A stretch of 64,000 bases of DNA, taken from NCBI GenBank assembly GCA_964473365.1, contig CAYYOV010000014.1, forward strand, positions 12,504 through 76,503, given 5' to 3'. Of the stretch, positions 56,620 to 64,000 are shown one piece after another. The first letter of the stretch is position 1, and the number at the start of each line of letters is the position of its first letter. Position numbers and translations under genes: made by a program. Source of the DNA: 2-02-FULL-55-14 sp964473365 (lineage in GTDB: Bacteria; Bacteroidota; Ignavibacteria; UBA10030). Under the pieces are notes generated by a model. It was given only the letters and a program-made list of their open reading frames with translations, was not told the origin of the DNA and searched no databases.

Positions 56620-58455
56620 ATGCATCTTGCACCAGTCGACTGGGTCATTGTCATTGTCCTGCTCATCGTCTGCTTCTTCCCGGCGTTGTTCTTCGGCCGT
56701 CGAGCCGGCAGGAACACATCGGAGTTCTTCGCGTCGGGGCGCTCGGTGCCGTGGTGGCTGGCGGGCTTCTCGATGGTGGCGACGACCTTCAGCAGTGATA
56801 CGCCGAACCTCGTGACGGACATCGTCCGGAGGAACGGGGTCGCCGGCAACTGGGTCTGGTGGGCGTTTGTCTTGACAGGCGTTATGACGGTCTTTTTCTA
56901 CGCGCGGCTGTGGCGGCGTTCGGGCGTGCTGACGGACCTGGAGTTCTACGAGCTGCGATATTCGGGCAAAGCGGCGTCGTTCGTGCGCGGTTTTCGGTCG
57001 GTCTACCTCGGTCTGTTCTTCAACAGCATGATCATGGCCACGGTGAACCTTGCGGCCTGCAAGATCGCCGCGATCTTGTTCGGCCTCGACCGCTGGCAAA
57101 CCCTGGCGGCCGTCGGGATCTTGAATGTCCTATTTGCGACCCACGCCGGTCTGTGGGGCGTCCTTGTGATCGACATGGTGCAGTTCTTCATCATGATGGC
57201 CGGTGTCGTTGCCGCCGCGTATTTCGCCGTCCAGCTTCCGCAAGTGGGCGGGCTCGACGGCTTGATCGACAAGGTGTCACAGTTGAGCGGTCCGGGCGGC
57301 ATCAACTATCTGGACATGCTTCCGGATTTCAGCAACCAGTGGGAGATCGCGGTCGCCGTGTTCATCATGCCGATCGCGGTCCAATGGTGGGCAGTCTGGT
57401 ATCCGGGCGCGGAGCCGGGCGGGGGCAGTTACATTGCACAACGTATGCTGGCGTCAAAGTCCGAGCGCGATTCGCTCGGGGCCGTCCTGTTCTTCAACGT
57501 CGCGCACTACGTCCTTCGCCCGTGGCCCTGGATCCTGGTGGCCCTCAGTTCGTTGATCGTGTTTCCCCAGCTGGGAGATATTCAAGCAGCGTTCCCCAAC
57601 CTGGACCCCGGTCTTCTTGGACACGACATCGCGTATCCGGCAATGCTCACGTTCCTGCCTGTCGGGTTCGTCGGATTGATCGTCGGCGGGCTGATTGCTG
57701 CGAATTCGTCCACGATCCTGACACACCTGAACTGGGGCGCATCGTATCTCGTTCACGATCTGTATCGGCGATTCATCGCACGTTCAAAAGACGAGCGACA
57801 CTATGTCATGGCAGGTCGTGTGGTGACGGTCGGTCTCTTCTTCGTATCGTCGTCGCTCGTTTTCGTGCTCGAGTCGGCGAAAGACGCGTTCGATATCATC
57901 CTCCAGGTGGGCGCAGGAACGGGGCTGTTGTACCTCGTGCGGTGGTTCTGGTGGCGCGTGAATGCGTGGTCCGAGGTGGTTGCGATGGCCAGCTCCTTCT
58001 TCGTGTCCGTTGCGATCCTCGTCGGCCGGCGATGGGGATACGACCTGAGCACGCACGAGGCCCTGCTGGTGACGATCGCGTTCACCACGGCATGCTGGGT
58101 CGCCACGGCGTGGTTCGGTCCTGCGACGGACGACGAAACGTTGCTGGCATTCTACCGAAAGGTCCGTCCGTTCGGACCGGGGTGGAAACGGTTCCGCATC
58201 ATGGCCGGAGAAGCACCCTCTGCACGAACCGACGCCCGAGATAACATCCCACTTGCGCTCCTTGGCTGGTTCACCGGATGCACCGTCATCTGGTCGTCGC
58301 TCTTTACGGTGGGAAACATGCTATATGGTCGCTGGGACCTCGCGATGGTCCTTCTCGGCGTCTTCGTCGTGAGCGGCGGAGTATTGGTCGGCATCGTGCG
58401 AAGACTCTGGACCGCGGGGCCGGTCGGTTCCGATCAGCCGGTGGACGGACAATGA
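56620..58455 (+). CDS. Sodium:solute symporter (SSS) family transporter
   Basis: This 611-residue membrane protein has about 13-14 helices and the SSS pattern: WVIVIVLLIVCFFPALFFG, RSVPWWLAGFSMVATTFSSD with TPNLVTDIVRRNG, ELRYSGKAASFVRGFRS, and VGFVGLIVGGLIAANSSTIL with HLNWGASYLVHDLY. The Ser/Thr residues after the unwound first helix and in NSST are typical Na+ sites. It is coupled by ATGA to a GHMP kinase gene, suggesting the cargo is a sugar or sugar acid rather than proline. Confidence 0.92.
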   Translation: MHLAPVDWVIVIVLLIVCFFPALFFGRRAGRNTSEFFASGRSVPWWLAGFSMVATTFSSDTPNLVTDIVRRNGVAGNWVWWAFVLTGVMTVFFYARLWRRSGVLTDLEFYELRYSGKAASFVRGFRSVYLGLFFNSMIMATVNLAACKIAAILFGLDRWQTLAAVGILNVLFATHAGLWGVLVIDMVQFFIMMAGVVAAAYFAVQLPQVGGLDGLIDKVSQLSGPGGINYLDMLPDFSNQWEIAVAVFIMPIAVQWWAVWYPGAEPGGGSYIAQRMLASKSERDSLGAVLFFNVAHYVLRPWPWILVALSSLIVFPQLGDIQAAFPNLDPGLLGHDIAYPAMLTFLPVGFVGLIVGGLIAANSSTILTHLNWGASYLVHDLYRRFIARSKDERHYVMAGRVVTVGLFFVSSSLVFVLESAKDAFDIILQVGAGTGLLYLVRWFWWRVNAWSEVVAMASSFFVSVAILVGRRWGYDLSTHEALLVTIAFTTACWVATAWFGPATDDETLLAFYRKVRPFGPGWKRFRIMAGEAPSARTDARDNIPLALLGWFTGCTVIWSSLFTVGNMLYGRWDLAMVLLGVFVVSGGVLVGIVRRLWTAGPVGSDQPVDGQ

Positions 58456-59531
58456 GCCTGACGGTCTCCGCGCCCGGACGGATCTGTTTGTTCGGCGAAC
58501 ATCAAGACTACCTTGGCTTGCCTGTCATCGCTGCGGCCATTTCTCTGCGCATCGGCGTCGAGGGTCGTTGGATCGATCCGCCTGTGGCGCGGGTCTCGTT
58601 GCCCGATCTCGGCACGTCGACGGAGATTCCGCTCGATGTACCGCTCTCGTACGGCGTGGCCCGCGACTACCTCCGCAGCACGGTCAACGTACTTCGCCGG
58701 AACGGACACACATGGTCGCGCGGTATGGAGGCAGAGTTCAAGGGAACGATCCCCATCAACGCCGGAACGTCCAGTTCGTCGGCGATGGTCGTGGCGTGGG
58801 CGACATTTCTTGCTGCCATGAGCGACCAGCGTACAATCCTGACACCGGAGCGCGCGGCCGATCTTGCTTGGCAGGCCGAGGTCGAGGAATTCCGCGAGCC
58901 CGGCGGGAAGATGGATCATTACAGCACGGCGCTCGGGGGCGTCGTGCATCTGGCGTTCGTACCCGGCGTTGTCCCGACCCGCCTGAGGCCGGCCCTGGGT
59001 GCGTTCGTGCTCGGCAACTCGAATGAACCGAAAGATACGACGCGCATCCTGGCCACCGTCAAGGAACGGGTACTGGACCTGAGCGCACGGCTTCGGCGCG
59101 AGCTCGGCGGATTCGACCTCGGGGGTTGTCAGCGGTCCGAGGTGTCGTCCCTCCACAGCATCCTCGACCGGCGCGAACTTGCGCTGATCGACGGCACGCT
59201 GCGGAATCGTGACATCACCATCGAGGCCCGCTCGTTGCTCGAATGGACTGCCCCCGATGGGGCGGCGCTCGGAACGCTGATGAACGAACACCAATCGGTC
59301 CTGCGGGACGTCCTCGGGATCTCGACGCCGAAGATCGACGACATGATCGAAGGTGCACTCGCTGCCGGCGCGCTCGGCGCCAAGATCAACGGGTCGGGGG
59401 GAGGGGGATGTATGTTTGCCTACGCTCCGGACCGACCAGAACGTGTGGCAGAGGCGATCCGCGAAGCGGGGGGGACGGCGACCGTGATCCGCGTCGACCG
59501 TGGTGTTCAGCAGGAAGGGTCCGCAGCATGA
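58452..59531 (+). CDS. GHMP family sugar kinase (galactokinase-like)
   Basis: This 359-residue kinase has the three GHMP motifs: APGRICLFGEHQDYLGLPV near the start, the ATP loop GTIPINAGTSSSSAMV near residue 100, and INGSGGGGCMFAYA near 318. GEHxDY is typical of galactokinase-type C1-kinases. It phosphorylates a sugar at C1; the exact sugar is not readable. Overlapping its symporter upstream and its nucleotidyltransferase downstream (ATGA both sides), it fits import, 1-phosphorylation and NDP activation of one sugar. Confidence 0.9.
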   Translation: MSLTVSAPGRICLFGEHQDYLGLPVIAAAISLRIGVEGRWIDPPVARVSLPDLGTSTEIPLDVPLSYGVARDYLRSTVNVLRRNGHTWSRGMEAEFKGTIPINAGTSSSSAMVVAWATFLAAMSDQRTILTPERAADLAWQAEVEEFREPGGKMDHYSTALGGVVHLAFVPGVVPTRLRPALGAFVLGNSNEPKDTTRILATVKERVLDLSARLRRELGGFDLGGCQRSEVSSLHSILDRRELALIDGTLRNRDITIEARSLLEWTAPDGAALGTLMNEHQSVLRDVLGISTPKIDDMIEGALAAGALGAKINGSGGGGCMFAYAPDRPERVAEAIREAGGTATVIRVDRGVQQEGSAA

Positions 59532-60406
59532 CGGCAGCAGGGATCGTCATACTGGCCGGCGGCGTTTCGTCACGCATGCGGGAATCGCTCGCGTTGCAGG
59601 GCATGGACGAACGTTTGGTGAGAGAGGCCGGCGAGCGCCCGAAAGGCATGCTGAGCGTGGGGGAGGGTCAGCGGCCGTTCTTGGACTATCTGCTGTACAG
59701 CGTCCGAGCGGCCGGCTTCACTGACGTCGTGATCGTTGTCGGCGAGAACGACGGATCGCTGCGCGAACGCTACGGAAGCAAGGACCGTGACAATCCCTTC
59801 CACGGCCTGAACATTTCATACGCCCTCCAGCGTATTCCTTCAGGCCGGACCAAACCGCTTGGAACGGCCGATGCCGTGCTAACGGCGATGCGGGCAAAGC
59901 CGGAATGGCGTGATCGGTCGTTCGTCGTGTGCAACAGCGACAACCTGTATTCACGCGGTGCTCTCAATGCGATGCGAGAGTCTGATGCGCCGGGAGCATT
60001 GGTGGAGTATGACCGCGGCGGACTCGGGTTGGATCGCGCGCGCGTCGATTCCTACGCGACGATCGTGACGGGGGAAGATGGGTTTGTGAAGGATCTGATC
60101 GAAAAACCGACCGCTGAACAGCTCGCTGACGTGATCGGAGCACATCCGAATGCGGGCATCAGCATGAATATCTTCCGGCTGCCGTACAGTCCACTGGAAC
60201 CGATCGTTGCCTCGATGCCGCTTCATCCCGAACGCGGGGAGAAGGAATTGCCGACCGCCGTCGGAATGCTGGTGCGACGGGATCCCCGATGTGTCCGGTC
60301 CGTGCCAATGTCAGAGCCGGTGCCGGACCTCACTCGAAGAAGCGACATCGCCTCCGTTCAGGAGTACTTGTCGCGCGCCTTTCCCGCGTTCTCTTGGGAA
60401 CAGTGA
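59528..60406 (+). CDS. Sugar-1-phosphate nucleotidyltransferase
   Basis: This 292-residue NTP transferase begins GIVILAGGVSSRMRESLALQ. It has RPKGMLSVGEGQRPFLDYLL, TKPLGTADAVLTAM, VVCNSDNLYSRGAL and LIEKPTAEQLADVIG. The LAGG...R, GTADA and N/CSDN motifs are those of NDP-sugar pyrophosphorylases. The insert LQGMDERLVREAGE after the first motif is unusual. It likely makes an NDP-sugar from the product of the kinase gene it overlaps. It is convergent with the M14 genes. Confidence 0.9.
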   Translation: MTAAGIVILAGGVSSRMRESLALQGMDERLVREAGERPKGMLSVGEGQRPFLDYLLYSVRAAGFTDVVIVVGENDGSLRERYGSKDRDNPFHGLNISYALQRIPSGRTKPLGTADAVLTAMRAKPEWRDRSFVVCNSDNLYSRGALNAMRESDAPGALVEYDRGGLGLDRARVDSYATIVTGEDGFVKDLIEKPTAEQLADVIGAHPNAGISMNIFRLPYSPLEPIVASMPLHPERGEKELPTAVGMLVRRDPRCVRSVPMSEPVPDLTRRSDIASVQEYLSRAFPAFSWEQ

Positions 60407-60464
60407 CGCTGGCCACTGGCTCCTGAACGGCCCCACAGGCCGCGCTTCGACCACATTCCTTCCG

Positions 60465-62398
60465 CTAGCGACTTCGCAGCGTGTGGGTCCCGCCCTTCTT
60501 CGAATCCACGCTGACCGTGAACGGTCCCTTTCCCTCCACGATCCATCGCACGGAGACGGTCCCCATTCCCGGGATGGTCTCGACATCGAGCCGCTCCGGG
60601 TTACGCTTCTGCTCCGTCCCGATGCCGAGCATCCGGTTCTCGAGGACCACGCCCGATACGACTGATCCGCCCGAGAGGCTGACCCGATCGGGCCGGGTGA
60701 TGTGGTTCTTGACGTCCTGACTTATGCGCGTGGGTATGACCCTCCGGTTGGCCACGATCGCCGTCACTTCCGTCAACCCGTTCCCGAGACTGCGCGTCAT
60801 GATCGAGTCGACCTCGGCCTTGGGTGTATGAAAGAGGTGGAAGAGGGTGAATGCCATGTTCCGGTGGCAGAGATCTTCGAGCATGAAGGACGGTGCCGTG
60901 CGTGTCCACGCCTTCTTGACGCCTCCGATCTCCACTTCGCCGTACTGCGGATGCTTCACCTTGGTCCACGGAACGATCCCTTCCTCGAACAACAGCAGCT
61001 TATCGAATCGGTAGACGGTGCTCCGGCCGCTCCGGAAATCGTCATCTCCAACCTGCTTCCGGAAGTAGTCGAAACTGGACCAGAGCTCGTTGCTGTACGT
61101 GATGATGCCTCGTGCCCCGTGGAACCAGTCGAGCTCGCCGCCATAGACACCGTAGAGGTCGCGCCAGAGGATGAAGTAACGGTATCCGGGGAGCATCTCT
61201 TCGCCGAGCTTGCCAAGAAAGTCGTACGTCTGGACGTCGGACCGGTCGTACGTCTTTTCGTCCTCCTTCGCGCCGGGTCCACGGAGGATCATGCCTCCGC
61301 TATTGTGGAAGGTCTGTGCGGCAGCGATGTTCTCATGAGCAAGCACGAACGTGGCGACATTCCGGTTCTCGGGGAACGNNNNNNNNNNNNNNNNNNNNNN
61401 NNNNNNNNNNNNNNNNNNNNNNNNNNNNNNNNNNNNNNNNNNNNNNNNNNNNNNNNNNNNNNNNNNNNNNNNNNNNNNGCGATGTTCTCATGAGCAAGCA
61501 CGAACGTGGCGACATTCCGGTTCTCGGGGAACGTGAAGGGATATCGGTCGGCACCTCCCTGCGTATAGCGGGGCTGCCAGTTCCAGGCCCAGTCGCGGTT
61601 GGGGTCGTAGTAGCCAGGGTTGTCTTCGTTGACCCGGCCATCCCCATCGTTGTCGAATCCTTCATTGCCGAGCAGCGTGTACTGGCCCGGACGATCAGGC
61701 TCCGCCATGATCATCAGGCGGGGATCGGACGGGTCGGGGATCCAGCGGCCGTTCGGGTCCGTGATCCGCATCTGAACGATGTTGCCGTCTCCGTCGAGGT
61801 CGTCGGGTCCGTCCTCATCGACCAGCCCGTCGCCGTCGTCGTCCCGGGGGTCGAGACCGCTGCGGGGTGAGCTGGGCGTGTTGGGTTGATGGATGAACTG
61901 ATCGCGGGCGTCGGGGTTGATCGTCGGCAGGATATACAGGGTCTTCTCGTCGAGAAGGTTCCGGATCCACTCGACCGAGCTGTACATCTCGCAGACGTAC
62001 CACGCGGTGTAGAGGGCCACTTCAGACCCTTGCACCTCGTTGGAGTGAATGTTCCCGTCGATGTACATCGCCGGCCGTGCGTCCGGGTCGCCCGTCTTCC
62101 GGTTGCCGATCGTCATCATCAGCATCTCGCGGCCTTCGAACGACTTGCCAATGCTCTTCATGGAGGCAAGCGTCGGATAGGCTTTGACGATGCGTTGCAT
62201 GATCTCTGTCAGCTCTTTCGTGTCGTAGTAGCGGTTCCAGGCCACTTCGACCTTGGGATTGTTGGGAGCTCCCATGGCTTTCAGGGCGCTCGAGGTGAAC
62301 TCCTTTTCGACCTGTGCCTCTGCAGACCCGAGCAGGAGAAGGACGAGAGCAAGCAGAGCAAGGGGGGCAGCGAAATGTCGTTTCATGGTGGTCGTCAT
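60465..62398 (-). CDS. M14 family zinc carboxypeptidase (intact once an assembly gap is removed)
   Basis: The gene is interrupted on the assembly by 100 N (61379-61478) flanked by identical 55-bp copies. Deleting one copy and the N run (155 bases) rejoins both frames into one 592-residue protein. The start MTTTMKRHFAAPLALLALVL is an exported signal. Zinc ligands are His and Glu in GNIHSNEVQGSE, and the later His in QTFHNSGGMI, next to the junction. A Asp-rich DDDGDGLVDEDGPDDLDGDG insert probably binds calcium. It removes C-terminal residues from extracellular peptides. It lies 15 nt downstream of a zinc-ligand-less paralogue. Confidence 0.88.
61324..61533. other. Scaffold gap with duplicated 55-bp flanks (assembly artefact)
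   Basis: Bases 61324-61378 and 61479-61533 are identical and flank exactly 100 N. Two contig ends overlapping by 55 bp were not merged. Removing 155 bases restores the M14 reading frame, so the true gap is zero or negative. Confidence 0.9.
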
Positions 62399-62413
62399 GA
62401 TCGGGATCCTTCG

Positions 62414-64000
62414 TTAGCGCAGATCGATCCGTTGCGTGGCACTGCCGCTGGCCGGGCTTTCCGCCGTCAGGACGACGGATGAACCCGAAGGTGCGACGAC
62501 CACCCAGCTCAGCGGGACCTTCGCCCCGCGGCCACCGATGGGTCCGAGCACCTGGCGCGCCTTCCCGCCGCTCACCGTCTGCCCTTTCGAGAGGGCCAAC
62601 ACGACGTTCACGTTGCGCACCCAGCGGACGCGATCTCCGATCACGCTCGCGGTGGGGAAGTAACCGCGGTTCGAGATGTCGGCCGTGATGCGGTAGACTC
62701 CCGATCGCAATGCTTCGACCTTGACGTTCTCGATCGAAACGGCAGGAAGCCTTGAGACGAGGTCGGTGAAGAACGCGTTAAATGACCTCGAAACAGGCGT
62801 CAGCGAATCGACCGGCGGATTGTCCATGGCGAAGGGCTTCATCCCCCCGATCTCGACCTCTTTGTCCGGGAAATCAGTGTGCTGGTACGCCTTCCACGGA
62901 ACGAATACATCGGTCACGCCAGCGGCCTGATACCACCGAAGTGTGCGGATCTGCCGGATCGATGCCTCGTCCTTGTCATCGCCGCGTGACGGTCGGACTG
63001 CGCCGGCATTTCCGCCCGTTCCGCGGGTACCCTTCGAGGCCGCCGTGTCCTTGTTCGCGGGTAATTCCGGGGCCCACCAGGGATAGGTCGAGAACGACCA
63101 ACGGCCGGCATGATAGTAGGCCCACTCGCTGAATGCCCCGGCCCCTTTCTCCGGTTCCGGCCCGTCTTTTAACCCCGTCAGGTCCTGAAAACGCTTGCCG
63201 ATGTTCTGGTAGTAATCCTCATCCTCTTTTTGCACGGAGGTGATCATCCGGTTCTCGGATGCTCCACGAGCTTCCGACTTCCAGGGAGTCATCAGGTTGT
63301 CGTTCGGCGAGAACGAAAAGACGACGGAAATGGACGGATGGGCAAGAATGAAGTCAGCGACCGCCTTCGATTCGGTCTCGGAGACGGGGTACACGCCGGC
63401 CGATGCCCCGAAGTATTCGTAGTTGAAGGTAAAGTTCTTGTTCATGTCCACGCCGCCAACAGGGTCCTCATTCCAGCGCTCATCGGCGTCGTTGTCGATC
63501 CCTTCCGAATAGACCTGATACGTGCCGCGCTCGTCCGCAGCGGCATTCGCACGTCGCATCACGCGTGGATCGTCCGGATGAGTCATCCATGCTCCGAGCG
63601 GGTCCCGGACGCGCATCATCGTGATAAGCCCGTCATTGTTGAGGTCTTCGACGTCATCTTCATCGACCGTGCCGTCCCGGTCGCCGTCATACGGCGTGCC
63701 GTTGATCCTTCGCTCGGACCGCACCTTTGCGAAGAAGGCCTCGGTTGCGTCCGGATTAAGGCGAGGGATGACGTAGATCGTTGCAGCGTCGAGCAGCCGG
63801 GTGACCGAATCGACCTTGCCATAGGACGACGCGAAATAGTCGATCGCGTTGAGGGCGAGCTCGCTTCCCGACAGCTGGATCGCATCGACACCTCCGACGA
63901 TCAACGCCGCGCGAGCCTGGTGAGGATCTCCCTTCCGAAGTCCGGCGACCCAGATCTCCCGCCCTCCAAGCGTCTTCCCGATGGATTCGAGATGGACGAT
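62414..64000 (-). CDS. M14-like protein lacking the zinc ligands, partial (N-terminus beyond window)
   Basis: The frame is open to the window edge; the visible part is about 528 residues. The fold is M14: SIGKTLGGREIWVAG, SGSELALNAIDYF, a Ca-binding-like DGDRDGTVDEDDVEDLNNDG insert, DMNKNFTFNYEYFG and VADFILAHPSISVVF. Where the active paralogue has HSNE this one has DAIQ (63875-63886), and the third ligand His is Ser in VVFSFSPND. The C-terminal region adds a strand-rich domain (YRITADISNRGYFPTAS). It is probably an inactive binding or chaperone paralogue of its downstream neighbour. Confidence 0.85.
   Translation of the reverse strand: MVHLESIGKTLGGREIWVAGLRKGDPHQARAALIVGGVDAIQLSGSELALNAIDYFASSYGKVDSVTRLLDAATIYVIPRLNPDATEAFFAKVRSERRINGTPYDGDRDGTVDEDDVEDLNNDGLITMMRVRDPLGAWMTHPDDPRVMRRANAAADERGTYQVYSEGIDNDADERWNEDPVGGVDMNKNFTFNYEYFGASAGVYPVSETESKAVADFILAHPSISVVFSFSPNDNLMTPWKSEARGASENRMITSVQKEDEDYYQNIGKRFQDLTGLKDGPEPEKGAGAFSEWAYYHAGRWSFSTYPWWAPELPANKDTAASKGTRGTGGNAGAVRPSRGDDKDEASIRQIRTLRWYQAAGVTDVFVPWKAYQHTDFPDKEVEIGGMKPFAMDNPPVDSLTPVSRSFNAFFTDLVSRLPAVSIENVKVEALRSGVYRITADISNRGYFPTASVIGDRVRWVRNVNVVLALSKGQTVSGGKARQVLGPIGGRGAKVPLSWVVVAPSGSSVVLTAESPASGSATQRIDLR

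Noticed and set aside
56859..58244. 461-codon same-strand alternative frame inside the symporter gene
   Set aside because: The symporter frame has transmembrane helices and SSS motifs; the alternative is Arg/Gly-rich without any domain pattern.
61289..61493. Frameshifted or pseudogenised M14 gene
   Set aside because: The break coincides with the N run and a duplicated flank; removing 155 bases restores the frame exactly.

Overview
This 64-kb, GC-rich window is densely packed with genes and fits a high-GC member of the Bacteroidota/Chlorobiota (FCB) lineage. The support is a Bacteroidota-style YebC, surface GH20 and GH92 glycosidases, a giant propeller-type histidine kinase, the DUF6132/YeeE/rhodanese sulfur gene set, and a few candidate TTG-N19/20-TAnnTTTG-like promoters. 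The phylum call is an inference from gene content. I found no rRNA, tRNA, CRISPR array, transposase or phage gene.

Layout. 1-9.9 kb (minus strand): a truncated MocA-like nucleotidyltransferase, oligoendopeptidase F, a STAS-like protein, a lipoprotein beta-hexosaminidase, and a translationally coupled transketolase / P4-type acid phosphatase / PafA-type phosphatase operon that ends in a clear terminator. 10-26 kb: OsmC, a DUF2892 protein, a GH92 alpha-mannosidase, several small conserved proteins, a class A beta-lactamase, CutC, an SDR, a cNMP-GAF-SpoIIE phosphatase, a CPBP protease, two zinc-ribbon membrane proteins, and an ECF sigma / zinc-finger anti-sigma pair.

26.2-34.9 kb (plus strand) is a sulfur-metabolism island. 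It has a Cys-rich MerR regulator, a three-subunit molybdopterin polysulfide/thiosulfate-reductase-like complex, two YeeE/YedE half transporters, and a rhodanese-like protein that lost its catalytic Cys but ends in Cys. After an internal terminator come a CMD protein, MobA, an intact anchored rhodanese, DUF6132, DUF302 and thioredoxin. Together they could import, reduce and relay sulfane sulfur, with MobA maturing the molybdenum cofactor.

35-40.5 kb: an SGNH hydrolase, a GAF protein, and a propeller histidine kinase with its NarL-type regulator. 40.6-55.4 kb (plus strand) is the most unusual block. It contains a receiver, three small pilin-like anchored proteins, a HerA-family ATPase, a PilC/GspF membrane protein, a PilB/GspE motor, a proline-rich protein with a Glu-substituted pseudo-receiver, a CheY-like protein, a hybrid kinase, a receiver-kinase, a receiver fused to a degenerate kinase, and a Cys-motif protein. 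It looks like a type IV filament-like machine with its own phosphorelay, but without the usual PilD/M/N/O/P/Q genes in view.

55.6-64 kb: YebC, a Na+/solute symporter - GHMP kinase - nucleotidyltransferase cassette (sugar uptake and activation), and two tandem M14-type proteins. One M14 gene is broken only by a 100-N scaffold gap flanked by an identical 55-bp duplication, an assembly artefact; the other has lost all three zinc ligands. Intergenic spacers carry several families of short wordy or palindromic repeats.
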